From: Shinella zoogloeoides
GTDB taxonomy: Bacteria > Pseudomonadota > Alphaproteobacteria > Rhizobiales > Rhizobiaceae
Reading direction: 5' to 3'
DNA: 64,000 nt
Assembly (NCBI RefSeq): GCF_003574625.1
Contig: NZ_QNUJ01000015.1
Location: forward strand, 1-64,000
In this document: positions 30,593 through 41,226 of the stretch, piece after piece
Layout of the letters: the number at the start of each line of letters is the position of its first letter
Position numbering within the stretch: the first letter of the stretch is position 1
The notes under the pieces: model-generated
Told to the model about the DNA's origin: nothing
The model's database searches: none
Seen by the model: only the letters and a program-made list of their open reading frames with translations
Made by a program: the position numbers and the translations under genes

Positions 30593-32096
30593 GGTTGTCC
30601 ATCCCGTTGGCAAGGTTCGCCCGCACCGGATCGGCAAAGGCGAAGAGAATGATCGAGAGCTTTCCGCGCACGGCGAGATGCAGCAGCACCGCCTCGACGA
30701 CCATGGCGCCGGCCGTGGCGATGGCGGCGCCCGTGACGCCGAAGAGCGGAATGAGCGTGACGTTGAAGGCGACGTTCGCCGCGAAGGCCACGGCATAGAC
30801 GCCGACGCAGAGCCGCTGCTCGCCCGACATGGTGAGCAATACCTCGCCGGGGCCGACGAGGGCTTTCGCCATGATGCCGGCAAGCAGGATCGCCATGAGG
30901 CTGTGGCCGGCGGTGAAGGCGGGGCCGAAGAGCGACAGCAGGAAATGGCCGAGCGCCAGCACGCCGAGCCCGACGGCTAGCGACGGCCAGAAGCTCCAGC
31001 GCACCGTCTCGCCGGCAAAGCGCGCCAGCGCCAGCCGGTCGCCAGAGGAAAACAGCGCCGAAAAGCGCGGCGCCGCGGCGGCCTTCACCGAGAAGAAGAC
31101 GAAATGCACCAGCGCCATCGTCTTGGCCGCCGCGAAATAGATCGCGACGCTCTCGGGGTCGAGGAAGAGGCCGACGATGATCACGTCGGAATTGGTCAGC
31201 AGGAAGCCGAAGCCCTCGATGAGGAAGATCGGCAGCGCCGCCTTCACCCAGAGCGACATCTCGATCTTGCGGGGGCCCGCGACATAGTGCCTGCCGAGCC
31301 GCCGGATGATGTTGAAGAACTGCACGACGGTCGTCAGATAGGTCGCCGCGAGGGCCGCGACCATCGCCGTCAACGCGGTATGCGGCGCGCCCGTCCGCAC
31401 GGCCAGCACCATGAAGACGAGGATCAGCAGCGGGCGGATGATATAGGTCGGGCTCAGCGCCGCCAGCGCCCAGCTATGCGCCCGCGCAGTGCTGTCCAGC
31501 ACGTCGCCGAGCGCGATCATCGGCATGCAGAAGAGGCCGATGAACAGCGGCACGACATAGTAGCCGGCAAAGCTCTCATGAAAGAGCCAGAGCACGAGGA
31601 AGCCGAGGATCGCCAGCGCCGTGGAGGACAGCATGGCGAAGATGCGCGCGGTCGAGGTGAGGCCGCGGATCTCCGCATGGGCATTGCGCCCCGCATAATC
31701 CGGCAGGAAGCGCACGACGGTCGTGTGGAAGCCGAGACAGGACATGTCGCCGCAGATCACGACGAGCGCCCAGGCGAAGACGAAGACGCCGTATTCGAAC
31801 TCGCCCATCACGCGGGCAAGGACGATCTGGGTGATGAAGGCGATGGCGGCGCTGGCGACACGAATGGCGAAGGTGACGAGCGCCATGCGTTGGGCGAGCG
31901 TACGGGGGTCGTTGCCGGCGGTAAGGCTCGCGAGCGTTCGCACGAACGGCTCGGCCTTGCCGCGCAGACCCGCAGGCAGCAATTTCTCCGCCGTCTGAAT
32001 GACCGCCATCAACACAGGAACCCGAACGCTACGCAAAACTGATGAAGCCAGTCTTGTCAGATCAGGGTTAACAAAGGGTTGGACGGCACCCTTCAT
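30582..32096 (-). CDS. Polysaccharide flippase (Wzx/MATE-like)
   Basis: About 12-14 hydrophobic segments are seen in 504 residues from ATG 32096 (another start is ATG 32009). The pattern is that of Wzx-type O-antigen or exopolysaccharide transporters in the MOP superfamily: TFAIRVASAAIAFITQIVLARVMGEFEYGVFVF near the start and FLTNSDVIIVGLFLDPESVAIYFAAAKT in the middle. It would move lipid-linked glycans across the inner membrane. It is followed by the CelD-like gene. The secA terminator lies just upstream, so it probably has its own promoter. Confidence 0.85.
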   Translation of the reverse strand: MKGAVQPFVNPDLTRLASSVLRSVRVPVLMAVIQTAEKLLPAGLRGKAEPFVRTLASLTAGNDPRTLAQRMALVTFAIRVASAAIAFITQIVLARVMGEFEYGVFVFAWALVVICGDMSCLGFHTTVVRFLPDYAGRNAHAEIRGLTSTARIFAMLSSTALAILGFLVLWLFHESFAGYYVVPLFIGLFCMPMIALGDVLDSTARAHSWALAALSPTYIIRPLLILVFMVLAVRTGAPHTALTAMVAALAATYLTTVVQFFNIIRRLGRHYVAGPRKIEMSLWVKAALPIFLIEGFGFLLTNSDVIIVGLFLDPESVAIYFAAAKTMALVHFVFFSVKAAAAPRFSALFSSGDRLALARFAGETVRWSFWPSLAVGLGVLALGHFLLSLFGPAFTAGHSLMAILLAGIMAKALVGPGEVLLTMSGEQRLCVGVYAVAFAANVAFNVTLIPLFGVTGAAIATAGAMVVEAVLLHLAVRGKLSIILFAFADPVRANLANGMDNHDR

Positions 32097-32106
32097 CCCC
32101 CGAAAG

Positions 32107-32132
32107 AAAATGCCGCCCGGAGGCGGCATTTT
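32107..32132 (-). terminator. Rho-independent terminator of secA
   Basis: On the minus strand AATGCCGCC-tccg-GGCGGCATT is followed by TTT. It begins a few bases after the secA stop codon. The stem is perfect over nine pairs. Confidence 0.85.
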
Positions 32133-32139
32133 CAGATCG

Positions 32140-34860
32140 TCACGCCTGCTCGAAGGCGCCGTGGCAATGCTTGTATTTCTTGCCCGAACCGCAGGGGCAC
32201 GGCTCGTTGCGCGCGACGCGGCCCCAGGTCGACGGATCGTTCGGATCACGGTCTTCCGGATCGACCGCATCGGCCATCAGGTTGCCGCCTTCGCCGAAAT
32301 CGTCCTCGCCGGTCGTGCCGTCGATGTGGTGGCCTTCCATGGACGGCGGCACCGGCGCGGGTGCATCGGCGGCTTGGCGCACCAGCTCGACGCGCATGAG
32401 CTGCGCCGTGACGGTCTGGCGAAGGTTCGCCAGAAGCGCCTGGAACAGCTCGAAGGCCTCGGCCTTGTATTCCTGCAGCGGGTCGCGCTGGGCATAGCCG
32501 CGGAAACCGATGACGGAGCGCAGGTGATCGAGGTTGACGATATGCTCGCGCCACAGGTGGTCCAGCGTCTGGAGCAGCACGGAGCGCTCGACATAGGCCA
32601 TGATTTCCGGGCCGAAGCGCTCGGCGCGGTCGGCGGCAGCGCCGTCGGCGGCGGCGCGCAGGCGCTCCAGGATGTCCTTCTCGTCGATGCCTTCCTCGGC
32701 GACCCACGCCTCGATGGGCAGGTCGAGGTTCAGCTGCTCGGCGACGCCCTGCTTGAGGCCGGGACCGTCCCACTGTTCGGCATAGGCGTTTTCCGGGATG
32801 TGCAGGCGCACGAGGTTCTCGACGACCTCGTGGCGCATGTCCGAAACGATCTCCGACAGGTTCTCGCTGTCCATCAGCTCGATGCGCTGCTCGAAGATGA
32901 CCTTGCGCTGGTCGTTGAGCACGTCGTCATATTTCAGGAGGTTCTTGCGGATATCGAAGTTGCGGGCTTCGACCTTCTTCTGCGCGCGCTCCAGCGCCTT
33001 GTTGATCCACGGATGGACGATGGCCTCGCCTTCCTTGAGACCGAGCTTCTGGAGCATGGAGTCCATGCGCTCGGAGCCGAAGATGCGCATCAGGTCGTCC
33101 TGCAGCGACAGGAAGAATTTCGAGCGGCCCGGGTCGCCCTGACGGCCCGAACGGCCGCGAAGCTGGTTGTCGATGCGGCGGCTTTCATGACGCTCGGTGG
33201 CGAGAACGTAGAGGCCGCCGGCGGCGAGCGCCTTCTCCTTGAGTTGCTTGACCTCGGCGATGATCGCATCGCGCTTCGCATCCCGCTCGGCGCCCGGCTC
33301 CATCTCGGCGAGCTCACGCTCCAGCCGCATGTCGACATTGCCGCCGAGCTGGATGTCGGTGCCGCGGCCGGCCATGTTGGTGGCGATGGTGACCGCGCCC
33401 GGTACGCCCGCCTGCGAGACGATATAGGCTTCCTGCTCGTGGTAGCGGGCGTTGAGAACCTGGAAGTCCTTGAAGCCCGACTTCTTGAGGAGTTCGGCCA
33501 GAAGCTCGGACTTCTCGATGGACGTCGTGCCAACGAGGACAGGCTGGCCCTTCTCGCGGGACGCCTTGATCTCCTCGATGATCGCCTTGTACTTCTCTTC
33601 CGCCGTCCGGTAGACCTCGTCGTCCTCGTCGAGACGCTGGATCGGCAGGTTGGTCGGCACTTCCACGACCTCGAGGCCGTAGATGTTGCCGAATTCCTCG
33701 GCTTCCGTGGAGGCCGTGCCCGTCATGCCGCCGAGCTTGTCGTACATGCGGAAATAGTTCTGGAAGGTGATCGAGGCCAGCGTCTGGTTTTCCGGCTGGA
33801 TCGTGACCTTTTCCTTGGCTTCCAGCGCCTGGTGCTGGCCTTCCGAATAGCGGCGGCCCGGCATCATGCGGCCGGTGAACTCGTCGATGATGACGATCTC
33901 GTCGTTACGGACGATGTAGTCCTTGTCGCGGGTGAAGAGCTTGTGGGCCTTCAGCGCGTTGTTGATGTGGTGGACGATGGCGACGTTCTCGACGTCGTAG
34001 AGCGATTCGCCCTTGAGAAGCCCGGCCTCGCGCAAGAGGTTTTCCAGCTTCTCCGTGCCGACTTCCGAGAAGTTGGCCGAGCGCTGCTTCTCGTCGATCT
34101 CGTAGTCGGCCTCTTCCAGCATGGGGATGAAGGCGTCGATGGTCGTGTAGAGGTCGGAGCGGTCGTCGAGCGGGCCGGAGATGATCAGCGGCGTGCGCGC
34201 CTCGTCGACGAGGATCGAGTCCACTTCGTCGACGATGGCGAAGAAGTGGCCGCGCTGGACCATCTGGCCGCGCTCGTACTTCATGTTGTCGCGCAGATAG
34301 TCGAAGCCGAGCTCGTTGTTCGTCGCGTAGGTGATGTCCGAGGCATAGGCCGCGCGGCGCTGGTCGTCGTCGAGGCCGTGCACGATGACGCCGGTCGAAA
34401 GGCCGAGGAAACCGTAGATCCGGCCCATCTGGGCGCTGTCGCGGGTGGCGAGGTAGTCGTTGACCGTCACGACATGCACGCCCTTGCCGGCAAGGGCGTT
34501 GAGATAGACGGGGAGCGTGGCGACGAGCGTCTTGCCTTCACCGGTCTTCATTTCGGCGATCGACTTTTCGTGAAGGATCATGCCGCCGATGAGCTGCACG
34601 TCGAAGGGACGAAGGCCGAGGACGCGGAACGCCGCCTCGCGGGCGACCGCGAAGGCCGGCACCAGGATATCGTCCAGCGTCTTGCCGGCGGCCAGCTGTT
34701 CGCGGAATTCCACGGTCTTGGCGCGGAGCGCCTCGTCGGAGAGCGCCTTGATCTCGGGTTCGAGCGCGTTGATCGCGTCGACGCGGGATTTATAGGAACG
34801 GACACGGCGATCGTTGGAAGAGCCGAACAACTTGCGGGCGATGCCGCCGAGGCTGACCAT
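32140..34860 (-). CDS. secA: Preprotein translocase ATPase SecA
   Basis: This 906-residue protein has the standard SecA layout. The Walker A motif is TGEGKTLVA at about residues 106-114, the Walker [14 protein letters not shown] lies near 210, and [15 protein letters not shown] is in the preprotein cross-linking region. The second nucleotide domain contains [18 protein letters not shown], and the C-terminus has the zinc tail [16 protein letters not shown]. SecA drives proteins through SecYEG. Length is typical for alphaproteobacteria. It diverges from the PPIase gene, which fits a secretion-linked region. Confidence 0.97.
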   Translation of the reverse strand: MVSLGGIARKLFGSSNDRRVRSYKSRVDAINALEPEIKALSDEALRAKTVEFREQLAAGKTLDDILVPAFAVAREAAFRVLGLRPFDVQLIGGMILHEKSIAEMKTGEGKTLVATLPVYLNALAGKGVHVVTVNDYLATRDSAQMGRIYGFLGLSTGVIVHGLDDDQRRAAYASDITYATNNELGFDYLRDNMKYERGQMVQRGHFFAIVDEVDSILVDEARTPLIISGPLDDRSDLYTTIDAFIPMLEEADYEIDEKQRSANFSEVGTEKLENLLREAGLLKGESLYDVENVAIVHHINNALKAHKLFTRDKDYIVRNDEIVIIDEFTGRMMPGRRYSEGQHQALEAKEKVTIQPENQTLASITFQNYFRMYDKLGGMTGTASTEAEEFGNIYGLEVVEVPTNLPIQRLDEDDEVYRTAEEKYKAIIEEIKASREKGQPVLVGTTSIEKSELLAELLKKSGFKDFQVLNARYHEQEAYIVSQAGVPGAVTIATNMAGRGTDIQLGGNVDMRLERELAEMEPGAERDAKRDAIIAEVKQLKEKALAAGGLYVLATERHESRRIDNQLRGRSGRQGDPGRSKFFLSLQDDLMRIFGSERMDSMLQKLGLKEGEAIVHPWINKALERAQKKVEARNFDIRKNLLKYDDVLNDQRKVIFEQRIELMDSENLSEIVSDMRHEVVENLVRLHIPENAYAEQWDGPGLKQGVAEQLNLDLPIEAWVAEEGIDEKDILERLRAAADGAAADRAERFGPEIMAYVERSVLLQTLDHLWREHIVNLDHLRSVIGFRGYAQRDPLQEYKAEAFELFQALLANLRQTVTAQLMRVELVRQAADAPAPVPPSMEGHHIDGTTGEDDFGEGGNLMADAVDPEDRDPNDPSTWGRVARNEPCPCGSGKKYKHCHGAFEQA

Positions 34861-35097
34861 CAGGATGGTCCTTTCTTTGTGGGCGCCCGGCGCGTGACAG
34901 GTCGCACGATAATTGCGCGCAAAGCCGTGAAACGCCCGGAAACTGTTCTGGACGCGGGATTGCGTGACAGATAAGAGGGGGGTCGAATGATGTCAACGGC
35001 TCAGGCGGTTGCACAACGGCCACATTCTGGTGCTGTTGAGCCGTCTGGCACCGGATATCGGCCCGATTCCGGCGAGGATGTGAAAGGTCTTTTCGAT

Positions 35098-35997
35098 ATG
35101 TTCAAGTACAGCAAGCTCGCAACGGTCGCTCTTGTCGCGATCGTCGCCGCCGGCGGCATCGCCCGTGCGCAGGATGCGGCAGCCGATCCGGTCGTCGCCA
35201 AGGTCGGCGCGGTCGAGATCCACGAATCGGAGCTGAAGCTCGGCATGGCCGGCCTCGATCCGCAGCTCGCCAACCTGCCGGACGACCAGAAGCGCGTCGC
35301 CGCCCTCTCCTCGATCATCGACGTCAAGCTGCTCGCCGCAGACGCCGACAAGGAAGGCCTCCAGGACACCGCCGACTTCAAGCAGCGCCTCGCCTTCCTG
35401 ACGGATCGCGAGCTGCACAACGCCTACTTCAAGAAGCACGTCGTCGACGCCGTCACGCCGGAAGAGGTCAAGGCGCGCTACGAGAAGGAAATCGCCGCCA
35501 TCGAGCCGCAGGACGAGATCCGCGCCCGCCATATCCTCGTCAAGACCGAGGAAGAGGCCAAGGCCATCATCAAGGACCTCGACGCCGGCAAGGACTTCGT
35601 GGAGATCGCCAAGGAGAAGTCGACCGACCCGAACAAGTCGGAAGGCGGCGACCTCGGCTATTTCGCCAAGGGCCGCATGGTCCCGGAATTCGAAGCGGCC
35701 GCCTTCGCGCTGGAAAAGGGCGCCTATTCCAAGGAGCCGGTGAAGACGCAGTTCGGCTATCACGTCATCAAGGTCGAGGACAAGCGCAAGCAGCAGCCCC
35801 CGGCGCTCGACCAGGTCGAGCCGCAGGTCCGCCAGCTCGTCATGCGCGACAAGTATCTGGAACTGCTCGAAAAGGCCAAGGCCGCAGCGCCGATCGACAT
35901 CACGGACGCCGCCCTGAAGACCGCCTATGACGCGGTCAACAAGCAGGAAGCGGAAGGCGCGGAAGACGCCGCCCCCGCGACCGAAGGCCAGCAGTAA
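35098..35997 (+). CDS. Parvulin-type peptidyl-prolyl isomerase (periplasmic)
   Basis: From ATG 35098 the protein is 299 residues. It has a signal peptide ([16 protein letters not shown]), an N-terminal SurA-like helical region, and a parvulin domain near residues 140-240: [45 protein letters not shown] and [12 protein letters not shown]. The end is acidic. It should help fold proteins exported by Sec. It is divergent from secA, and a similar arrangement is known in rhizobia. Upstream in-frame codons exist but show no signal peptide. Confidence 0.9.
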   Translation: MFKYSKLATVALVAIVAAGGIARAQDAAADPVVAKVGAVEIHESELKLGMAGLDPQLANLPDDQKRVAALSSIIDVKLLAADADKEGLQDTADFKQRLAFLTDRELHNAYFKKHVVDAVTPEEVKARYEKEIAAIEPQDEIRARHILVKTEEEAKAIIKDLDAGKDFVEIAKEKSTDPNKSEGGDLGYFAKGRMVPEFEAAAFALEKGAYSKEPVKTQFGYHVIKVEDKRKQQPPALDQVEPQVRQLVMRDKYLELLEKAKAAAPIDITDAALKTAYDAVNKQEAEGAEDAAPATEGQQ

Positions 35998-36047
35998 GAC
36001 GACCATGGCCCGGCGCGAGCCGGGCCTCCACCCTTCAGGAAAGCGCC

Positions 36048-37286
36048 ATGTCCGGTTCCATCTCCCCGCTCGCCCCGAAAACCTATGCCGAAATGCCGCC
36101 GGTGCGCGGCGTGCGCATGGCGACCGCCGCCGCCGGGATCAAGTACAGGAACAGGACCGACGTGCTGATGATGGTCTTCGACCGTCCCGCCGCCGTCGCG
36201 GGCGTCTTCACCCGCTCCAAGTGCCCTTCGGCCCCGGTCGATTTCTGCCGCGCCAACCTTCCGGGCGGCGTCGCCCGCGCCGTGGTGGTCAATTCCGGCA
36301 ATGCCAACGCCTTCACCGGCCGCAAGGGCCGCGAATCGACGAAGCTGACCGCCGAGGCCGCGGCCAAGGCCGTCGGCTGCGGCGAAGGTGAGGTCTTCCT
36401 CGCCTCGACCGGCGTGATCGGCGAACCGCTCGACGCCACAAAATTCTCCGGCGTGCTCGACGGCCTTGCCGCCTCCGGCACGGAGGATTTCTGGTTCGAG
36501 GCCGCCAAGGCGATCATGACGACCGACACCTATCCGAAGGTGGCGACGCGCACCGCCGAGCTCGGCGGCGTCACCGTCCGCATCAACGGCATCGCCAAGG
36601 GCGCCGGCATGATCGCACCCGACATGGCGACGATGCTCTCCTTCGTCGTGACCGATGCCGACATTCCCGCCGGCGTGCTGCAATCGCTGCTGTCGGCCGG
36701 CGTCGGTCCGACCTTCAATTCCGTCACCGTCGACAGCGACACCTCCACCTCGGATACGCTGATGCTGTTCGCCACCGGCGCTGCCGCCGCCGACGGCCAG
36801 AAGCCGGTCACGGCCGACAATGCATCCCTCGATGCCTTCCGCGCCGCCCTGGGCGATCTCCTGCGCGACCTTGCCCTTCAGGTCGTCCGCGACGGCGAAG
36901 GCGCGCGCAAGATGGTGGAGATCACCGTGGAAGGCGCCGAGAGCGACGAGGCGGCCAAGCGCATCGCGCTTTCCATCGCCAATTCCCCGCTGGTCAAGAC
37001 CGCCGTCGCCGGCGAGGACGCCAATTGGGGCCGCGTCGTCATGGCCGTCGGCAAGTCCGGCGAGATGGCCGACCGCGACCGCCTCGCCATCTGGTTCGGC
37101 GACGTGCGCGTCGCCGTCGACGGCGAGCGCGACCCGTCCTATTCCGAAGCGGCCGCCACCGCCGTCATGAAGCGCGAGGATATTCCGGTGCGCGTCGAGA
37201 TCGGCCTCGGCCAAGGCCGGGCGACGGTCTGGACCTGCGACCTCACCAAGGAATATGTCGAGATCAACGGCGACTACCGCAGCTAG
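36048..37286 (+). CDS. argJ: Bifunctional ornithine acetyltransferase / N-acetylglutamate synthase
   Basis: This 412-residue protein has the autocatalytic cleavage site [14 protein letters not shown], with the nucleophile Thr195. Other conserved stretches are [13 protein letters not shown] (about residues 79-91), TTDTYPK (158-164) and [14 protein letters not shown], and it ends ...EINGDYRS, the usual C-terminus. ArgJ transfers acetyl groups between ornithine and glutamate in arginine biosynthesis. It is the first gene of a short operon with a GNAT and MutT. Confidence 0.95.
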   Translation: MSGSISPLAPKTYAEMPPVRGVRMATAAAGIKYRNRTDVLMMVFDRPAAVAGVFTRSKCPSAPVDFCRANLPGGVARAVVVNSGNANAFTGRKGRESTKLTAEAAAKAVGCGEGEVFLASTGVIGEPLDATKFSGVLDGLAASGTEDFWFEAAKAIMTTDTYPKVATRTAELGGVTVRINGIAKGAGMIAPDMATMLSFVVTDADIPAGVLQSLLSAGVGPTFNSVTVDSDTSTSDTLMLFATGAAAADGQKPVTADNASLDAFRAALGDLLRDLALQVVRDGEGARKMVEITVEGAESDEAAKRIALSIANSPLVKTAVAGEDANWGRVVMAVGKSGEMADRDRLAIWFGDVRVAVDGERDPSYSEAAATAVMKREDIPVRVEIGLGQGRATVWTCDLTKEYVEINGDYRS

Positions 37287-37365
37287 GCAGTTCCGGAAAA
37301 GCGCGCAGCGGAATTGCGCCAGAATGGAGGCCCGGAGCGTGACCCCTTCCGGACAGAAGACGACG

Positions 37366-38124
37366 ATGAGCGATCTCCCGAAAGTCCGGCGGCTGGAAGC
37401 CGTCGGCTTCCGCGCATGGCCCGCGGCCAGCGTGCAGTATGACGGAAGCTGGCTGTGCCGGCTGACGGCGGGCCATCCCTCGCGCCGGCTGAACTCGGTC
37501 AATCCGCTCGATCCCTCCGATACGCGCGACATCGAGATCCGTCTCGAAAAGGCGGCCAAGCGCTTTGCCGATTATGGCCGCCCCCTGCTGGTGCGCCAGA
37601 CGCCCCTTACCCCCGAAAAGCTCGTCGCCTTCATGGACGAGGCCGGCTGGGCGAATGTCGGCCGGACCGTCGTCATGATGGTGGACCTTGCGGATCTGTC
37701 GCGCGACGAGGGCCTCGACCACCTGCCGAGCCGCGACGTCGGCCGCTTCGTCGATGCGCGCATCCGCGTCGCCGGCGACGATCCCGGCCTCAAGCCGGGT
37801 CTTACCGAGATCATCAACGCCATCAAGCCGGAGGCCGGCCTCTTCATCTTCGAGGAGCCCGATTTCGGCCCGACCGCCGTGACCATCGCCGTGCAGGACA
37901 ACGACCTTGCCGGCATCCTCCAGCTCGGCGTTGCACAAGAGCGACGCGGCCGGGGTCTCGGCACGGCGATCCTGCATGCCAGCCTGCGCTGGGCCAAGCT
38001 CAAGGGCGCCCGCCACGCCTGGGTGCAGGTCGAGGCGGACAATGCCGCCGCGCTTGCGCTCTACCGCCGCGCCGGCTTCCGGGACGTCTACGAATACAGC
38101 TACCGGGGACCGAACGCGGCATGA
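37366..38124 (+). CDS. GNAT family N-acetyltransferase
   Basis: From ATG 37366 the protein has 252 residues (ATG 37324 is an alternative). A C-terminal GNAT domain is seen: GILQLGVAQERRGRGLGTAILHASLRWAKLKGARHAWVQVEADNAAALALYRRAGFRDVYEYSYRGP, with the RGRGLG acetyl-CoA loop. The N-terminal half (WLCRLTAGHPSRRLNSVNPLD) is typical of the N-acetyltransferase family found next to mutT in rhizobia. The acceptor is unknown. It overlaps mutT by ATGA. Confidence 0.88.
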   Translation: MSDLPKVRRLEAVGFRAWPAASVQYDGSWLCRLTAGHPSRRLNSVNPLDPSDTRDIEIRLEKAAKRFADYGRPLLVRQTPLTPEKLVAFMDEAGWANVGRTVVMMVDLADLSRDEGLDHLPSRDVGRFVDARIRVAGDDPGLKPGLTEIINAIKPEAGLFIFEEPDFGPTAVTIAVQDNDLAGILQLGVAQERRGRGLGTAILHASLRWAKLKGARHAWVQVEADNAAALALYRRAGFRDVYEYSYRGPNAA

Positions 38125-38543
38125 CCGAGACCATCGCCAAACAGCGCCGCATCCTCCTCGTCGCCGCCTGCGCGCTGGTCGATGCCGACGGCCGCATCCT
38201 TCTTGCCCAGCGCCCCGAGGGCAAGCAGCTCGCGGGCCTGTGGGAATTTCCGGGCGGCAAGGTCGAGCCCGGCGAAACGCCGGAGGAGACCCTGATCCGC
38301 GAGCTGGACGAGGAACTCGGCATCGCCACGAAGATCCCGTGCCTCGCGCCGCTGACCTTCGCCAGCCACACCTATGACGACTTCCACCTCCTGATGCCGC
38401 TCTATGTCTGCCGGCGCTTCGAGGGCACCGCGCGGGGCCGCGAGGGGCAGGCGATCAAGTGGGTGCGGCCGAAGGCGCTGCGCGATTATCCGATGCCGCC
38501 GGCCGACGAGCCGCTCATCCCCTTCCTGATGGACCTGCTCTGA
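38121..38543 (+). CDS. mutT: MutT-like Nudix hydrolase
   Basis: This 140-residue protein contains the Nudix box GGKVEPGETPEETLIRELDEELGI at about residues 45-68 (GX5EX7REUXEEXGU). The N-terminus ILLVAACALVDADGRILLAQRPEGKQLAGLWEFPGG matches MutT, which hydrolyses 8-oxo-dGTP. Its start overlaps the GNAT stop by four bases. Substrate is inferred from the MutT resemblance and genomic context. Confidence 0.88.
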   Translation: MTETIAKQRRILLVAACALVDADGRILLAQRPEGKQLAGLWEFPGGKVEPGETPEETLIRELDEELGIATKIPCLAPLTFASHTYDDFHLLMPLYVCRRFEGTARGREGQAIKWVRPKALRDYPMPPADEPLIPFLMDLL

Positions 38544-38656
38544 GCCTCAAGGCAGGGAATAACCTCGCATTTTCCGGTCTGCGTTAAGCAATCATTTAGC
38601 ACCCTCGTTCAAAGATTGGGCCTAAACGTTGCAATGAATGCTTACGAGACCCTGTG

Positions 38657-38977
38657 ATGCGTGACGAAGACTTCTGGAAAGCCGTTCAGGAGAAGGATTT
38701 CACCCCGGCCGGCGACACCCGGACCGGTGCGCTGAACCTTGCCCTGTTGTTCGGTACGGCGGTGATCGCCCTTGCACTGGTCCTCACCCCGGTCCTGTCG
38801 GCCAAGACCGACAAACGCATAATGGCGAATGTGCCGGACGAGTTCGACATGATCTCCACGGGCTCCGTCCAGCCGGCGGAAACCGGCAAGCGCTACACGG
38901 TCCGCCGCAGCGTGCTGCAGGAAATGCCGGGCGCCGTCTGCATCGTCGACGGCCCGGGAGCGGGCAGCGGCTGCTGA
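38657..38977 (+). CDS. Small membrane-anchored hypothetical protein
   Basis: The 106-residue product has a charged N-terminus, one transmembrane helix (LALLFGTAVIALALVLTPVL, about residues 27-46) and a periplasmic C-terminal region ending GAGSGC. I recall similar genes beside Flp pilin genes in rhizobia, but no function is known. The ATG at 38657 is used rather than GTG 38654. The pilin gene follows 46 bp later. Confidence 0.75.
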   Translation: MRDEDFWKAVQEKDFTPAGDTRTGALNLALLFGTAVIALALVLTPVLSAKTDKRIMANVPDEFDMISTGSVQPAETGKRYTVRRSVLQEMPGAVCIVDGPGAGSGC

Positions 38978-39023
38978 ACCGCGCGCGAAAGTCACGTGCC
39001 GCATGGCACACGGGAGAGGTGGA

Positions 39024-39200
39024 ATGATTGCAGGACTAGTACGATCGTTCCTCTCCGACGAAAAAGGGGCGACCGCCGTGGAATACGGCCTCCTCGCCGC
39101 CCTCATCTCCGTTGGCCTTCTCGCGGGCCTGACGGCGTTCAGCGACAGCCTGAACAACACCTTCATGACGCTCAACGACAAGATCAAGTCGCCGAACTGA
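39024..39200 (+). CDS. Flp family type IVb pilin
   Basis: From ATG 39024 (GAGAGGT upstream) the protein is 58 residues. It shows LVRSFLSDEKGATAVEYGLLAALISVGLLAGL, the prepilin-like motif with Gly before ATAVEYGL, and a hydrophobic N-terminal helix of the mature pilin. Flp pilins are processed by a TadV/CpaA peptidase and assembled by a Tad system. No tad genes are in this window, so the assembly machinery is elsewhere. Confidence 0.9.
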   Translation: MIAGLVRSFLSDEKGATAVEYGLLAALISVGLLAGLTAFSDSLNNTFMTLNDKIKSPN

Positions 39201-39203
39201 CGG

Positions 39204-40073
39204 CTATTCCTGTCCGCCCTGCTTGAGCGCATCGGCAAGGCGCATCTTCGCCGAGCCGGGTTTCAGCGGCTTCTGCTGGCTTTCATGCGGCGCCCAGCCC
39301 GAGACATAGATGATCGAGAATGTCGCCCGGATGCGCCCGTCCGGATCGGAAAACCGTTCCGCATAGAGCTCCGCCGCCCGAAGCAGGATACCCCGCGTCA
39401 GCGGCCGCCGGCTGCGGCCGGTAAGCGGATTGGCCATGCCCATGGCGCGCAGGTCCTTCATCAGCGGGAAGATCGAATCGTAGCGGACCGTATAGCTCTC
39501 CTTGTCCGTCACCGGCAGGGCGAAGCCGCCGCGCTGGAGCAGCGCGCCGACATCGCGCACATCCGGGAAGGGAATGACCCGCGGGCTCGCCCCGCCCGCG
39601 ATCTCGCTCTCGGCGGCGAGCAGCACCTCGCGCAGCTCCTGCAGCGTGCCGCTGCCCGGAATGGCCGCGAGGAACAGCCCGTCGGGCTTCAGCGCACGGC
39701 GGATCTGCACGAAGACGCCGGGCGTATCGTTGGTGAGATGCAGGGAAAGCGGCGAGACGATGAGGTTGACCGACTGCGGCTCCAGCGGCACCGTCTCGAG
39801 CGGCGAGACGACGACCGCCTCCCCTTGCCCGGCAAAGCGCCGGTCGCTCTCCACGCGCTCCAGCGCATCCACCTTGCCGGTCTCGACGATGGCCCGCGCC
39901 GCTGCCCCGGTATGGCCGTGCAGCTCGACGGCGCGCTCGAAGCGGCGATCGATGACACTGAGCCGTTCGGCAAGCTCCCGCGCCACCACGTTGAGGAGGA
40001 AGTCCGCCGGCTCGCCGCGCAGCGCCCGCAGGCGGTTGGCATCGATGAGGGCGTGGTCGAAGAGCGTTTCCAT
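39204..40073 (-). CDS. Class I SAM-dependent methyltransferase
   Basis: From ATG 40073 the product is 289 residues. It has a Rossmann-type methyltransferase domain (VELHGHTGAAARAIVETGKVDALERVESD, then SVNLIVSPLSLHLTNDTPGVFVQIRRALKPDGLFLAAIPGSGTLQELREVLLAAE). Sequence and length resemble BioC/NDUFAF5-like methyltransferases; the rhizobial members are not well characterised. The protein has no membrane segment. It faces the divergent comF gene. Confidence 0.8.
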   Translation of the reverse strand: METLFDHALIDANRLRALRGEPADFLLNVVARELAERLSVIDRRFERAVELHGHTGAAARAIVETGKVDALERVESDRRFAGQGEAVVVSPLETVPLEPQSVNLIVSPLSLHLTNDTPGVFVQIRRALKPDGLFLAAIPGSGTLQELREVLLAAESEIAGGASPRVIPFPDVRDVGALLQRGGFALPVTDKESYTVRYDSIFPLMKDLRAMGMANPLTGRSRRPLTRGILLRAAELYAERFSDPDGRIRATFSIIYVSGWAPHESQQKPLKPGSAKMRLADALKQGGQE

Positions 40074-40134
40074 GAGAGAAGTCCCGTTCGGATTTCCTTC
40101 GCTTTGGCCGCGAACTGCGACTATTGTCAACCGC

Positions 40135-40926
40135 ATGGGCGAAATCGAGGCGGATCCATTGCCGGCAGTCCCCTTCCGGCAGGCTGCCGCCCGCCGGTTT
40201 CTCGCCCTTGCCGGCGCCGCGCTCGACATCGTCTATCCGCCGGCCTGCGCGGGCTGCGGCGTGCTCCTCGGCAGCAAGGCGAGCCTGTGCCCGCATTGCT
40301 GGTTGAAGCTGGCGCTGATCGAGCGGCCCTATTGCGACGTGCTCGGCACGCCCTTCTCGCACGATCTCGGCCCCGGCATCCTCAGCGCCGACGCGATCGC
40401 CAATCCGCCGCCCTTCGACCGACTGCGCTCCGTCGCGCTTTATGACGATCTTGCCCGCATCCTCGTCCAGTCGCTGAAATACCGCGACCGCACCGATCTC
40501 GCGCCCATGATGGCCGGCTGGATGCTGCGCGCGGGCGATGGCAGCGTGCAGGCGGCGGATGTCATCCTGCCCGTGCCGCTGCATCGCTCCCGCCTCATCT
40601 GGCGCAAGTTCAACCAGGCGGCCGAGCTTGCCCGCGCCATCGGAAGGCTTGCTGGCAAGCCCGTGCTTGTCGACGCGCTCCGCCGCACGAAGCGCACGCG
40701 CCGGCAGGTGGGCCTTGGCCCGCGCGCCCGCGAGGAGAACGTGCGCGGCGCCTTCGCCATCACGACCGCCGGCCGGGAAACCCTGTTCGGCCGCCGCGTC
40801 GTCCTTGTCGACGATGTCTATACGACAGGGGCCACCGTCGCCGCCGTGACGCGCAGCCTGAAACGGGCTGGCGTCAGCGACGTGACCGTTTTGACCTTTG
40901 CAAGGGCGCTTCCCGGACCTATATGA
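40135..40926 (+). CDS. ComF family phosphoribosyltransferase-like protein
   Basis: This 263-residue protein has an N-terminal Cys cluster (PPACAGCGVLLGSKASLCPHCW) that could bind zinc, and a PRTase fold with VVLVDDVYTTGATV (PRPP-binding motif) near residue 225. ComF is needed for DNA uptake in competent bacteria, while in rhizobia the role is unclear. The gene is 34 bp upstream of grxC. Confidence 0.9.
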   Translation: MGEIEADPLPAVPFRQAAARRFLALAGAALDIVYPPACAGCGVLLGSKASLCPHCWLKLALIERPYCDVLGTPFSHDLGPGILSADAIANPPPFDRLRSVALYDDLARILVQSLKYRDRTDLAPMMAGWMLRAGDGSVQAADVILPVPLHRSRLIWRKFNQAAELARAIGRLAGKPVLVDALRRTKRTRRQVGLGPRAREENVRGAFAITTAGRETLFGRRVVLVDDVYTTGATVAAVTRSLKRAGVSDVTVLTFARALPGPI

Positions 40927-40960
40927 AAGGCAGGTTTTTCAAGCATTGGAGCAGGAACGC

Positions 40961-41215
40961 ATGGCTTCGGTCGTCATCTACACGCGTCAGTTCTGCGGCT
41001 ATTGCAGCGCCGCAAAAAAACTCCTCGAGACGAAGGGCGTAGCCTATGAGGAGCATGACGCCACCCACGCGCCCGAGCTTCGCCAGGAGATGATCCAGCG
41101 CGCCGGCCGGAGCACCTTCCCGCAGATCTTCATCAACGATCGCCATGTCGGCGGCTGCGACGACCTGCATGCGCTGGAGCGCGCGGGCGAGCTCGACGCC
41201 CTGCTCGCCGCCTGA
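40961..41215 (+). CDS. grxC: Glutaredoxin 3
   Basis: An 84-residue protein starting MASVVIYTRQFCGYCSAAKKLL, with the redox pair CGYC (Cys12, Cys15) in place of the usual CPYC, TFPQIFIND and GGCDDLHALE. It reduces disulfides and glutathione mixed disulfides. It sits between comF and the nitrilase gene, a familiar rhizobial order. The start at 40961 is 34 bp after comF. Confidence 0.93.
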   Translation: MASVVIYTRQFCGYCSAAKKLLETKGVAYEEHDATHAPELRQEMIQRAGRSTFPQIFINDRHVGGCDDLHALERAGELDALLAA

Positions 41216-41226
41216 GGAGACCGCCC

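Noticed and set aside
31999-34974. Very long plus-strand open frame (991 codons) across secA
   Set aside because: It is the antisense shadow of secA, which has full motifs and normal length on the minus strand; the translation is low-complexity Arg/Leu/Asp-rich, typical of GC-rich antisense frames.
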